Of a DNA stretch of 48,246 nucleotides, positions 32,650-41,542 are shown in pieces (position 1 is the stretch's first letter; each line of letters opens with the position of its first letter). The translations under genes and the position numbers were made by a program. This stretch comes from DAOTWP01 sp034435675 (lineage in GTDB: Bacteria; Chloroflexota; Anaerolineae; Aggregatilineales; Phototrophicaceae): NCBI GenBank assembly GCA_034435675.1, contig DAOTWP010000017.1, forward strand, positions 1-48,246, given 5' to 3'. Under the pieces are notes generated by a model. It was not told the origin of the DNA and did not search any database. It saw only the letters and a list, made by a program, of their open reading frames with translations.

Positions 32650-33735
32650 TCAGGCTTCCTGCCACAGGGGTAAATCGCCTGCTTCCAGAAAGGCGCTGTA
32701 GCGTGCTGCCGCCTGCTGGCAGGCGTGAGTTTCGGCGGCGGAAAATGGGGTGAACGGCGAGGCAGTGATTTCAAGCTGGTGCTTTTTGCGGCTGGCTTTC
32801 CACGTGCCCACAATGCGCCCGTCAATGACAACCATCGGGTAGAAGACACCGTTGCCGCCGGGAGACACACGCGGCGCATTTTCTGGATCAAGGATGGCAT
32901 TGCGTTCCGAGTAGCCGAGCAGGTACTCGTCAAATGCGGGCAGCAGACAGGCAGCCGGGAGCGCGTGGTCATGGTCTCCATTTTGCGCGGACTGCCAGTA
33001 GGTTTGCTTGCCGATGGTTTCGCCCAGCAGCGTCGTTTTCGCCAGTTCCAGCCCGGTGCGTGCCTCCCCCATGGTCAGCCCGGACCACCAGACAAAATCA
33101 TGCAGTGTTGCCGGTCCGTGGCTGGAGAAGTAACGCTGCGCCAGCGCCGCCAACAGTGTCTCACGATCTGTCACCGCCAGTTCCGGTGGCGCGGGGGGAA
33201 GCGCGTGAAATGTCGAATTGCTGCGTTCCGCCGTCGTCTGGCAGATCAGTCCACTCAGCGCCGCATGTACCAGCATATAGTAGCCGCGCTGTCCCTGTGT
33301 AGAGATACCCTGCTGTTCAAGGTGTGCCAGCAGTTCGTGGCGGGTGAGCTGCGTGCTGTCTTGCAGTGCGCGAGAGAGCAGGGCATTGCTGCGGGTCAGG
33401 GTCGCTTCATCGAGTTCAAGCTGGCTGTAGCGCCGGGCGTTGCCCGCAATCAGGCGTGGGGCGACGAGCGCCAGCATCCAATGAATGTCAGCAGCGGCGA
33501 CAACATGCAGGGTGCCGCGCAGCAGCCATGTGCGCAGAAAGGTACGCGCTGCCAGCGCTGCGCTGACGCTGTTGAGGGTGGCGTCTTGCGTGCGCAGCCC
33601 CACCGCCCAGAGCGCGGCGTTGTAATCCTGTGCCTGCATCGCGCCCAGCCATGCCACCGCTTCGGCAGGGGTGGGCTTTGCGGGGGAGGCGATCAAGTGG
33701 CTACTGAGGCGGTTTGCTACTAGCGCTGTAGGCAT
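32650..33735 (-). CDS. Winged helix DNA-binding domain protein (HTH_42 type)
   Basis: 361-aa protein of the winged-helix family that includes YcaQ/AlkX-type DNA-acting proteins. Visible features are the N-terminal VAWLGAMQAQDYNAALWAVGLR block, the middle LLRGTLHVVAAADIHWMLAL block (residues about 90-110), and the late LLPAFDEYLLGYSERNAIL and VIDGRIVGTWKASRKKHQLEI blocks, typical of the family. It is a single gene downstream of hypF. Some relatives act in DNA interstrand crosslink repair; that function should not be assumed here without the glycosylase residues being compared. Confidence 0.82.
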   Translation of the reverse strand: MPTALVANRLSSHLIASPAKPTPAEAVAWLGAMQAQDYNAALWAVGLRTQDATLNSVSAALAARTFLRTWLLRGTLHVVAAADIHWMLALVAPRLIAGNARRYSQLELDEATLTRSNALLSRALQDSTQLTRHELLAHLEQQGISTQGQRGYYMLVHAALSGLICQTTAERSNSTFHALPPAPPELAVTDRETLLAALAQRYFSSHGPATLHDFVWWSGLTMGEARTGLELAKTTLLGETIGKQTYWQSAQNGDHDHALPAACLLPAFDEYLLGYSERNAILDPENAPRVSPGGNGVFYPMVVIDGRIVGTWKASRKKHQLEITASPFTPFSAAETHACQQAAARYSAFLEAGDLPLWQEA

Positions 33736-33823
33736 GGCAGTTCACCAAACTTTACGCATAAATGCTGCCGTTCATTGTCGCTTCAACAGATACATGGTAG
33801 TCGCGTTTGGCTGTTCTGGTCTG

Positions 33824-36091
33824 TCAGCGCTGCTGCGCGGCGGCGATCACCGCCTGCCCCAGTGCCAGCCCGCCGTCATTGGGCGGCACCAGCCGGTGTG
33901 TGTAGACCGTGAAACCGGCAGTGAGCAGCAGCGGCAGGGTTTTTTCCAGCAGAGTCACATTCTGGAAGACGCCGCCGCTGAGCGCCACTTCGCGCAGCCC
34001 GGTTTGCTGCGCCAGCCGCACACAGACAGCGTGAATCATGCTGGCAACGGCGTTATGAAAGCGCCCGGCAATCACCGGTGCGGGCACAGCAGCACGCCAG
34101 TCGTTGACGACCGCACGCAGCACAGGCGCAGCTTCAATTGTACCGGCATCTGCGTTCATGTCGAACCGGTATGCCTGTTTCTCGTCAGCGTCGGTCACTG
34201 CCTCCAGTTCGACTGCCGCCTGCCCCTCATAAGTGGCAATCAGGCAGATGCCCGCCAGCACGGATACGGCATCAAACAGCCGTCCCATGCTGGATGTGTA
34301 GGGCGAATTCAGCCCGCGCGCCACCTGTGCCTCAATTGTACGGCATTCCTGCGCGGTCAGCGCGGCTAGCAGTGGCATGTGCTCGTCCGGCGGAATGCCT
34401 GCTGCCAGCAGATAGGCGTAGGCGATGCGGGCGGGTTTGCGCGTGGCGGCGTCGCCCCCCGGCAGGCGCAGGGATGCCAGATGTGCGGCGCGCTCGAAGC
34501 GCACGTAATCGGCGATGAGAAATTCCCCGCCCCAGATGGTGCCATCGGTGCCGTAGCCCGTACCGTCGAAGCACACACCGATCACCGGGCGCTCACCGCT
34601 GTGTCCGTGTTCCGCCAGCACGGCGGCAATGTGCGCGTGGTGATGCTGCACTGCAACTGCCGGGATGTGTTCTGCTGCTGCGCGGGACCGGGCGTAGCGG
34701 GTGGCGAGATAATCGGGATGCAGATCATAGGCGATGAGTTCCGGCTTGATGCGGAACAGGCGCTCAAAATGGGCGATGCCGGACTCGTAGGATTGCAGTG
34801 TTTCGTAGCTGCCCATTTCGCCGATGTGATGACTCATAAAGGCGTAGTGGTCGCGGGTGACACAGAAGGTGTTCTTCATTTCCGCACCCGCTGCCAGGAT
34901 AGGCGGCACGGCGAACGGCAGGCGCACAGGATAAGGCGCAAACCCGCGCGAACGGCGCAGCGGCAGTTCCTGTTCGGCGAAAACGCGCATGACGGAGTCG
35001 TCGGTGCGGATCTGAATAGCGCGGTTGTGCATCAGGAAGGCATCTGCCAGCCCTGCCAGTTGTGCCCGCGCTGCCTCGTTGGTGGTGACAATTGGCTCTT
35101 CAGACAGATTGCCGCTGGTCATCACCAGTGGCGGCATATTGTCCTCAAAGAGCAGCACATGCAGCGGCGTATAGGGCAGCATGACGCCGAGCGTGGACTG
35201 CCCCGGTGCAACCTGCGGCGCGATCTTTGTGCCGGGCAGGCGGCGCAGCAGCACAATCGGCGCGGCGGGCGATGCCAGCAACTCCGCCTCAGCCGGGGTG
35301 AGCAGGCAGTAATCACGGACTGCCGCCAGGTCTGCCAGCATTAGTGCGAAGGGTTTGGCGGCACGCCCCTTGCGGCGGCGCAGTTCGGCAACCGCAGTCG
35401 CATTGGTCGCGTCGCACGCCAGATGAAAGCCGCCCAGTCCTTTGATCGCCAGAATGTTGCCCTGCCGCAGCAGTGCCGCCGCCATGCGCACTGCCGCGTC
35501 TGCCTCGTGCCGCATGGCATCGGTTTCCAGCCATACCTGCGGACCACAGTCCGGGCAGGCGGTAGGCTGGGCGTGAAAGCGGCGGTCTGCCGGGTCGTGA
35601 TATTCTGCGGCGCAGGTGGGGCACATCTCGAATGCCGCCATTGTGGTAGCGGGGCGGTCATAGGGGATGTCGCCGATAATGGTGAAGCGCGGTCCACAGT
35701 TGGTGCAGTTGATGAATGGATAGCGGTAGCGGCGGTTTGCCGGGTCGCGCAGCTCACGCAGGCAGTCCGCACACAGCGCGACATCAGGCGAAATGGGCTG
35801 GAACGCACCTTCTACGGCTGCGCTGTAGCGGATTTCAAACGTCGTGAATGCTTCGGGTGGGCAGTCGGTGACGGTCAGCGTGTCGATATGCGAGAGCGGC
35901 GGGGCGCTGGTGGCAAGGGCAGCGATGAACGCTTGCAGCACCGCCTCCGCGCCATCCACGCGAATATCCACTCCGGCGGAGGTGTTGCGCACCCAGCCGA
36001 CCAACCCGTACTGCCGGGCGAGGTTGTAGACAAAGGGGCGGAACCCAACACCCTGAACCACCCCTGTGATATGCACTGCCTTGCCGGTCAT
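33824..36091 (-). CDS. hypF: Carbamoyltransferase HypF
   Basis: 755-aa hydrogenase maturation protein that makes thiocarbamate on HypE for the CN ligands of [NiFe] hydrogenases. Domains in order: acylphosphatase (1-90, VVQGVGFRPFVYNLA); zinc fingers with Cys pairs near 107/110, 129/132, 157/160 and 179/182; YrdC-like domain (about 195-380, LAIKGLGGFHLACDATN); and a Kae1-like C-terminal domain with VQHHHAHIAAVLAEHG and GVCFDGTGYGTDGTIWGGEF. Full length, no lesions seen. Its start overlaps the osmC-like stop by four bases. No other hyp genes are in the window. The Hox hydrogenase 5 kb downstream is the obvious client. Confidence 0.95.
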   Translation of the reverse strand: MTGKAVHITGVVQGVGFRPFVYNLARQYGLVGWVRNTSAGVDIRVDGAEAVLQAFIAALATSAPPLSHIDTLTVTDCPPEAFTTFEIRYSAAVEGAFQPISPDVALCADCLRELRDPANRRYRYPFINCTNCGPRFTIIGDIPYDRPATTMAAFEMCPTCAAEYHDPADRRFHAQPTACPDCGPQVWLETDAMRHEADAAVRMAAALLRQGNILAIKGLGGFHLACDATNATAVAELRRRKGRAAKPFALMLADLAAVRDYCLLTPAEAELLASPAAPIVLLRRLPGTKIAPQVAPGQSTLGVMLPYTPLHVLLFEDNMPPLVMTSGNLSEEPIVTTNEAARAQLAGLADAFLMHNRAIQIRTDDSVMRVFAEQELPLRRSRGFAPYPVRLPFAVPPILAAGAEMKNTFCVTRDHYAFMSHHIGEMGSYETLQSYESGIAHFERLFRIKPELIAYDLHPDYLATRYARSRAAAEHIPAVAVQHHHAHIAAVLAEHGHSGERPVIGVCFDGTGYGTDGTIWGGEFLIADYVRFERAAHLASLRLPGGDAATRKPARIAYAYLLAAGIPPDEHMPLLAALTAQECRTIEAQVARGLNSPYTSSMGRLFDAVSVLAGICLIATYEGQAAVELEAVTDADEKQAYRFDMNADAGTIEAAPVLRAVVNDWRAAVPAPVIAGRFHNAVASMIHAVCVRLAQQTGLREVALSGGVFQNVTLLEKTLPLLLTAGFTVYTHRLVPPNDGGLALGQAVIAAAQQR

Positions 36092-36534
36092 GCCTGTTGT
36101 TCAACAGCACCTTGCTCAGGTGTTGCGGAGGTATCCACAAGCTCAAAATCGTAGGTCAGTTCTGCGGCGAGCTTGAGGGTATTGGACACCGAGCAGTATT
36201 TCGTTTCGGAGAGTTCAATGGCTTTGGCGACATCCTCATGCCGCAGCCCTTCGCCCGCGACGCTATAATGCACGTGGAAGCGGCGGTACGTCCAGGGCGG
36301 GTCGGCGTCCTGTTCCGCGGTGACAACGACCTTGAGGTCGGTGAGTTTGAGGCGCTTTTTTTCGAGGATGTTGACGACATCATAAGCGGTGCAGCTTCCC
36401 AGCGATGCCAGCAGCAGTTCCCCCGGTTTCATGCCAATGCCGTCCGCCGGGCTGGAGATGACTACGGAATGGTTGGTGCTGTCAATGCCGATGAACTGTT
36501 TTCCCTGAACCCAAACAATTGTTGCCTGTGCCAT
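36088..36534 (-). CDS. OsmC/Ohr-family protein
   Basis: 148-aa OsmC-like protein. The two family cysteines are seen in LASLGSCTAYDVVNIL (Cys 48) and SETKYCSVSNTLK (about Cys 112), with the conserved early region GIGMKPGELLLASLG. Characterised relatives are thiol peroxidases that reduce organic hydroperoxides, though many OsmC homologues lack assigned roles. It is the first gene of a two-gene unit with hypF (ATGA overlap, 36088-36091). Confidence 0.88.
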   Translation of the reverse strand: MAQATIVWVQGKQFIGIDSTNHSVVISSPADGIGMKPGELLLASLGSCTAYDVVNILEKKRLKLTDLKVVVTAEQDADPPWTYRRFHVHYSVAGEGLRHEDVAKAIELSETKYCSVSNTLKLAAELTYDFELVDTSATPEQGAVEQQA

Positions 36535-36933
36535 GTAGCTGCCTGTTTCCGTGTGAATTGACGATACAAAATAGTGCCCTGCTTTGACGCTGCCGCCGCT
36601 GGCTGCCTTACCCGTCAGCGGTTTGCCCGCGACGGTAAAGAGGTGGATTTATGTGCACGCGGGCGAACCTGTTCGCATTGTAACTCATCCCGGTGCAGAT
36701 GACCGCTGATAAACGTCATGCTTCGCTGCACTGCCCGTCACGGGCTGTTGCAGAACGGCTGTGATACCTGTTTTGGCGTAAATCCTGCCGCACGACTTGG
36801 CAGATGAATCCCTGCGCAGTGTTCATGGCGCTGTGTTTGTCTGCTGTGCTAGAGTATAGTCGATGGCTCGCAACGCCACTGCCGTCTACTTTTGCAACGG
36901 TTTCCTGAAAACATAAATCATGAGGAGCAGGGT
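36535..36933. other. Divergent intergenic region between osmC-hypF and the permease gene
   Basis: No credible gene in about 400 bp. A 13-mer hyphenated palindrome GCCCGTCACGGGC lies at 36733-36745. CCGCTG and CAGCGG (36597-36622) form a 6-bp inverted repeat. TATAGT (36855-36860) is a possible -10 for the permease but lacks a good -35. GAGGAG before 36934 is the permease ribosome binding site. Confidence 0.4.
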
Positions 36934-38247
36934 ATGTCCCAGACTTCGCCAATGCTGAAACGCGAACTCGGCATATTGGGTGCAACGCTGATGGGGCTGG
37001 GATCTATCCTCGGTACGGGGGTTTTTGTCAGCATCGGGATTGCCGCCGGGGTTGCCGGTCCCGCCGTGATCCTGGCGATTACGCTCGCCGCCCTGGTCGC
37101 TATGTGTAACGGGCTGAACAGTGCACAGCTTGCCGCCAATCATGCCGTCAGCGGCGGGACGTATGAGTACGGCTACCGCTATCTCAACTCGTGGTTGGGC
37201 TTCACGGCAGGGTGGACGTTCCTGCTGGCGAAGTCTGCTTCGGCGGCGACGGCGGCGCTCGGTTTTGGCGGCTATCTGCTCAATCTGCTGGGTGTGGACA
37301 GTCGGGAGTTGCTGATTCCGCTGGGGCTGCTGGCGGTGGCTGTGCTCACGTTGATTGTGCTGAGCGGGCTGCGGCGTTCGAATGCCTTCAACATCCTGAT
37401 TGTTGCTGTCACGCTGACAGCGCTGGCGCTGTTTGTCGTCGGCGGACTGCCACAGCTTGTAGCGCAGGGGACTCAAAACCTGACGCCGTTTTTTAACACG
37501 GAAGGCAGCCCGGTCACAAATCTGCTTCAGGCAACGGCGCTGATGTTCGTCGCCTATACCGGCTATGGGCGTATTGCCACGATGGGCGAAGAAGTGCGCG
37601 AACCGCGACGCGTGATTCCGCGTGCCATCATCACAGCATTGAGCGTGACGATGGTGATCTACATTAGTGTGGCGGTTGTTGGCGTGGGGGTGGCGGGCAG
37701 CGATGTTCTGGCGGGTACGGCACAGACACAAGCCGCCCCGCTGGAAATTGCCGCCCGGCAGTATGACCTGCAATGGGTTGCCCCGCTGGTCGGTCTGGGT
37801 GCGATGACCGCTATGCTCGGCGTGCTGCTCAACCTGATTCTGGGCTTATCGCGCGTGCTGCTGGCGATGGGGCGGCGGCGCGATATGCCCGCAGTGACCG
37901 CGCGCATCAACGAACGGCACTCGACACCTGCTGTCGCGGTCGTGGTCATGGGCGTGGGTATTGCCGCTCTGGTGCTGGTCGGCAATGTTAAGACCACCTG
38001 GTCCTTCAGTGCGTTCACGGTGCTGATTTATTACGCCATCACCAATCTCGCCGCGCTTCGGCTTACGCCGCAGGAGCGCCTGTTCCCGCGCTGGGTGGCG
38101 TGGGTGGGGCTGGCATCATGCTTGTTTCTGGCGTTCTGGGTGGAAACCTCTATCTGGCTGACGGGGGTCGGGTTGATTGGCGTTGGGCTGGTCTGGCATG
38201 CGGCTGCGCAGCGTCTGAACGCCCGCTTGCAGCGGGATGCTGCCTGA
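36934..38247 (+). CDS. APC-superfamily amino acid permease
   Basis: 437-aa membrane transporter. ATG 36934 follows GAGGAG. The first helix carries the APC-type GLGSILGTGVFVSIGIAAG signature. About twelve hydrophobic segments follow, with the conserved VAYTGYGRIATMGEEVREPRRVIPRAI block near residue 205, a hallmark of the family. Substrate probably an amino acid or amine; specificity cannot be read. Monocistronic between the divergent osmC unit and the GH53 gene. Confidence 0.9.
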   Translation: MSQTSPMLKRELGILGATLMGLGSILGTGVFVSIGIAAGVAGPAVILAITLAALVAMCNGLNSAQLAANHAVSGGTYEYGYRYLNSWLGFTAGWTFLLAKSASAATAALGFGGYLLNLLGVDSRELLIPLGLLAVAVLTLIVLSGLRRSNAFNILIVAVTLTALALFVVGGLPQLVAQGTQNLTPFFNTEGSPVTNLLQATALMFVAYTGYGRIATMGEEVREPRRVIPRAIITALSVTMVIYISVAVVGVGVAGSDVLAGTAQTQAAPLEIAARQYDLQWVAPLVGLGAMTAMLGVLLNLILGLSRVLLAMGRRRDMPAVTARINERHSTPAVAVVVMGVGIAALVLVGNVKTTWSFSAFTVLIYYAITNLAALRLTPQERLFPRWVAWVGLASCLFLAFWVETSIWLTGVGLIGVGLVWHAAAQRLNARLQRDAA

Positions 38248-38311
38248 ATGGTCACACCAGTTGAGTTGTCAGCGGTCTAGCCGCCGATTCAGAAAAGGAG
38301 CAGTCGCGTCC

Positions 38312-39445
38312 ATGAAGCATTCGCTAGTATCCCGTTGGGCTGTCTGCATTGTGTGGAGCGTATTCGCGCTGGTTCTGTCACTGTCTATGCCGCCAATGGT
38401 TGCAGGGCGAGCAGCGGCGGCGCCGTTCTACTTCGGTGTAGATCTGTCGTATGTCAATGAAATGGACGACTGCGGTGCTGTGTATCGCGAGGATGGCGTG
38501 CCGCGCGATGCATTTGCGCTGTTTGCCGAACACGGGGCGACGCTGGTACGTGCCCGGCTGTGGCACAACCCGGATTGGACGGCATACAGCACGCTGGATG
38601 ATGTAATCCGCACGTTCACCCGTGCTCGCGCTGCCGGGATATCTACTCTGCTGGCTGTCCACTATTCGGATACCTGGGCAGATGCTGGCAGGCAGGAAAT
38701 CCCGGCGGCGTGGGCGAGACTGGATGATGCTGCCCTTGTTGATGCGGTTTATCAGTACACGATGGATGTGCTGACCGCGCTGGCGGGTGAGAATCTTGTT
38801 CCAGCATTTGTTCAAATTGGCAACGAAACCAACGCCGGTATTCTGAAACGCAGCGCCGAGCAGGACTGGGAGCGCGATGCACGCCTGATTAACGCAGGCA
38901 TCCGCGCCGTGCGTGACTTTGCTGCTTCTGCTGACCAGCCCGTCAGGATTGTGCTGCATGTCGCCCAGCCTGAAAACACGCTGTGGTGGTTTACGCAGGC
39001 GCAAGCAGCAGGCATCACCGATTATGATGTGATCGGCGTGTCCTACTACCCGCAGTGGAGCAGCTTTTCGATTGACGAGATGGGCGCCCAGGCTGCGGCG
39101 CTGCGCCAGCGCTTTGGCAAAGACGTGCTGGTGCTGGAAACAGGTTACGGCTGGACACACGCGGCGGTTAATGAAACGGCGAACAACCTGCTCAGCCAGG
39201 CGCTGCCCGGTTATCCGTTCAGCCCGGCAGGACAATACCACTTCATGCATGACCTGACCCAGAGCCTGATCAGCAATGGGGCGCTTGGCGTGGTCTATTG
39301 GGAGCCTGCATGGGTTTCAACCGAATGCTTCACGCGCTGGGGGCAGGGGTCGCACTGGGAAAATGCCGCCTTTTTTGACTTCCGAAATGGCAACGAGGTT
39401 TTGCCTGTGATTGACTTTCTGCACGCTGATTATCTGCGTCCCTGA
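38312..39445 (+). CDS. Secreted arabinogalactan endo-beta-1,4-galactanase (GH53)
   Basis: 377-aa GH53 enzyme cutting beta-1,4-galactan side chains of pectin. ATG 38312 follows AAAAGGAG and begins a long signal peptide ending near AGRAAAA. Family landmarks: FGVDLSYVNEMDDCGAVYR, LVRARLWHNPDW, LLAVHYSDTWADAGRQEIPAAW, the acid/base Glu in VQIGNETNAGIL and the nucleophile Glu in VLVLETGYGW. The C-terminal GVVYWEPAWV block completes the barrel. Length is normal. No carbohydrate-binding or anchoring domain is present. Confidence 0.92.
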   Translation: MKHSLVSRWAVCIVWSVFALVLSLSMPPMVAGRAAAAPFYFGVDLSYVNEMDDCGAVYREDGVPRDAFALFAEHGATLVRARLWHNPDWTAYSTLDDVIRTFTRARAAGISTLLAVHYSDTWADAGRQEIPAAWARLDDAALVDAVYQYTMDVLTALAGENLVPAFVQIGNETNAGILKRSAEQDWERDARLINAGIRAVRDFAASADQPVRIVLHVAQPENTLWWFTQAQAAGITDYDVIGVSYYPQWSSFSIDEMGAQAAALRQRFGKDVLVLETGYGWTHAAVNETANNLLSQALPGYPFSPAGQYHFMHDLTQSLISNGALGVVYWEPAWVSTECFTRWGQGSHWENAAFFDFRNGNEVLPVIDFLHADYLRP

Positions 39446-39702
39446 GGTACTCGCCGATAGAATTACGGAATGCGTGGGGCGCAAGTGCGCAGGCAACCTA
39501 GCGGTGGCACTACGCGCTGGGCTGCCGCAGTCAACCGGCGTTTGAAGTCGCTGATCTATCCTGAAGGTGTCTCCTGTTTGCCCTACCAAAACAGGTCAAG
39601 ACCAGCGCCCGAAAATATGGCTCTTTTCGAGGCGGCGCTGTGCAGCAAAGAATAATCTTTGTAGAATGCAATAGGTAACCGAACTCAGGAGGTACATCGG
39701 CT
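39446..39702. other. Gap between GH53 and methyltransferase genes
   Basis: A 61-codon open frame (39470-39655) exists but has no ribosome binding site or recognised similarity, so it is not called. No clear terminator was seen. CAGGAGG near 39686-39692 is the methyltransferase ribosome binding site. Confidence 0.3.
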
Positions 39703-40458
39703 ATGGATAATTTACAACTCCTGGTTCACCTGCACAAAGATGCTGCACGGCAAGGTCCCGGCAGTGAGGCGGAGACACGTCTGGCGATAACGCTCTCAGG
39801 GCTTAGGGATAAGCGTGATCTCAGGATTGCCGATATAGGATGCGGTACCGGCGCTTCCACGCTGGTCCTGGCTCAGGAGCTGGACGCACACATCACCGCC
39901 GTCGATTTCCTGCCTGAGTTCTTGGAGGCGTTGGAACTTGCCGCAGCAAAAGCCGGTGTTGAGGATCGAATCACGACGCTCGCACGCTCTATGGATGCTC
40001 TCCCATTCAAGAATGAGGAACTGGATGCTATCTGGTCTGAAGGTGCAATCTACAATATAGGCTTCGAAGCCGGGATTGCCGCGTGGAAATCTTTTCTGAA
40101 ACCGGGCGGAATACTGGCGGTTTCAGAACTCACATGGCTGACGAGTGAGCGCCCTGCTGAGCTTCAGGCACATTGGGACAGTGAATATAGCGAGGTTGAT
40201 ACAGCCTCCGCCAAGATGGAACTTCTCGAGAAACAGGGCTTCTCGCCTGTGGGATACTTTGTGCTTCCCGAGTATTGCTGGCTCGACAATTACTATCGCC
40301 CAATGCAGCAACGGTTCAGGGGGTTTCTCGAAGCTCATGGGCACTCGGATGCCGCAAAAGCTATCGTTGCCGCCGAGGAAGCTGAAATTGCCCTGTATGA
40401 GCGTTACCGGACGTTCGTTAGCTACGGTTACTACATCGCACGCAAGTCAGGAGATTGA
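39703..40458 (+). CDS. Class I SAM-dependent methyltransferase
   Basis: 251-aa methyltransferase. The SAM-binding motif I is LRIADIGCGTGASTLVLAQE (about residues 40-59), followed by acidic AVDFLPEFLEAL. Later motifs include DALPFKNEELDAIWSEGAIYNIGF and FLKPGGILAVSELTW. The substrate is unknown. By eye the gene is AT-richer and uses more A/T-ending codons than its neighbours, and it is followed by gene remnants, consistent with acquisition by transfer. Start has AGGAGG about 10 nt upstream. Confidence 0.85.
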   Translation: MDNLQLLVHLHKDAARQGPGSEAETRLAITLSGLRDKRDLRIADIGCGTGASTLVLAQELDAHITAVDFLPEFLEALELAAAKAGVEDRITTLARSMDALPFKNEELDAIWSEGAIYNIGFEAGIAAWKSFLKPGGILAVSELTWLTSERPAELQAHWDSEYSEVDTASAKMELLEKQGFSPVGYFVLPEYCWLDNYYRPMQQRFRGFLEAHGHSDAAKAIVAAEEAEIALYERYRTFVSYGYYIARKSGD

Positions 40459-40466
40459 CTGAAGCG

Positions 40467-40608
40467 ATGCCGACAAACAACATTACGATCAACGACTGAG
40501 AATGAACAAACCGCTCTCTCACTTGCCACAGATTACCTGGAATATCTGGAACTCACGCGCTATCCTCAGCGCTTGATCCTCGAACAACTCCTCATCGACG
40601 AACAGTAA
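40467..40608 (+). pseudogene. Possible frameshifted gene fragment
   Basis: ATG 40467 reads ten codons (MPTNNITIND) to a stop at 40497. The +1 frame then continues as ENEQTALSLATDYLEYLELT through LEQLLIDEQ to TAA at 40606. The two pieces would join by a single-base shift. The AL..A.dYL....l pattern faintly recalls the Ltp surface-lipoprotein repeat. Weak evidence; it could also be chance coding-like sequence. Confidence 0.3.
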
Positions 40609-41023
40609 CAATCACGGGCGTCGCCTTCACCGGCGCGCCGCGCGCCGCAACTGTCTGCCCCACACACGGCAATGATCAGGATGCCCATCAATTGGTGGTC
40701 ACACCGTCCTTGTACACGCGGGCTGGCAGGTCACGGAAGCACGTTTCTAAACTCCATGGCTCGTCGTTGTTCATCGGGCGTTCCTTGTTTTTACCCTATT
40801 ATCCTACGTCCCGGTTTTGAAGCGATGACCCTGAGTGCAGTTAACACATTAGTGCAGCACTGCCGGATATGAGCACAAAAATATCCTGCTAAATTGTACA
40901 ATTGTGATAAATGTCACTAACCATCCCTGAATTTCAACAATACTTAAGCGCGAGCCTTACGGTTATGCTTAGAAACGGAGTAGTCTTTTGACTTACTAGT
41001 ACCCTTTTTAAAAGGAGGTGGGT
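40609..41023. other. Gene-poor region ahead of the hydrogenase operon
   Basis: No convincing gene. On the minus strand a 28-codon frame (40774 to 40688, MNNDEPWSLETCFRDLPARV...) has an AAGGAA site 7 nt upstream and could be the 5' end of a truncated gene. The region beyond 40860 is AT-rich and holds the hydrogenase promoter elements, with AAAGGAGGTG just before hoxE. Confidence 0.35.
40903..40944 (+). promoter_or_regulatory. CRP/FNR-family site and candidate promoter of the hox operon
   Basis: TGTGATAAATGTCACT (40903-40918) is a TGTGA-N6-TCAC(T) palindrome, 15 of 16 bases identical to the site at 22589-22604. AATACT (40939-40944) is a candidate -10, giving a start near 40951 and placing the site centre at about -40.5, the class II activator position. 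The AT-rich leader then runs to the hoxE ribosome binding site. Which CRP/FNR-type protein binds cannot be told. Confidence 0.6.
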
Positions 41024-41542
41024 ATGCCCGGTCACTCTCCCCGCAGTGCTGCTGCCCCTAGTGATGACAAACGCTGGCGAATGGTCAATGCAACGATGCG
41101 GCGGCATGGCTATGCTGCGGAGGCGCTGATCGAAACCCTGCACACCGTTCAGGAAGCCTTTGGCTATCTGGATGAGATCGCGCTGCGTTACGTCGCGCAT
41201 AGTCTGCGCGTGCCGCTGAGTCAGGTTTTTGGTGTAGCGACCTTTTATAATCACTTTATGCTCAAACCGAAAGGAGCACACAGTTGTGTCGTTTGTCTGG
41301 GAACTGCCTGCTATATCAAGGGCACACCCAACATTCTCGATACACTGAAGGAGAAGCTCAAGATTGCCCCCGGTCAAACGACGCCGGACGGTAAGATTTC
41401 CCTGTCTGTCGCCCATTGTGTCGGCATGTGCTGGCTGGCACCGGTAATTTTGATGGACGACGAAGTGCAGGCAGAGGTAACACCAGAGGGCGCAGCAGAA
41501 AAAATTGAGGAGTGGAAGCCCCATGCTACCGAGACTGCCTGA
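41024..41542 (+). CDS. hoxE: Bidirectional hydrogenase diaphorase subunit HoxE (NuoE-like)
   Basis: 172-aa thioredoxin-like [2Fe-2S] subunit. ATG 41024 lies 5 nt after AAAGGAGG; GTG 41018 lies within that site. Cluster ligands appear as CLGTAC (Cys 91, 96) and HCVGMC (Cys 132, 136). Conserved blocks HTVQEAFGYLDEIALRYVA and VFGVATFYNHFML are typical of HoxE/NuoE. It joins HoxF and HoxU in the NAD(H)-reacting part of the hydrogenase. The gene end overlaps hoxF by 20 nt. Confidence 0.93.
   Translation: MPGHSPRSAAAPSDDKRWRMVNATMRRHGYAAEALIETLHTVQEAFGYLDEIALRYVAHSLRVPLSQVFGVATFYNHFMLKPKGAHSCVVCLGTACYIKGTPNILDTLKEKLKIAPGQTTPDGKISLSVAHCVGMCWLAPVILMDDEVQAEVTPEGAAEKIEEWKPHATETA

Noticed and set aside
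39470..39655. A 61-codon frame after the GH53 gene
   Set aside because: No ribosome binding site and no family features; could be a remnant but nothing supports a call.
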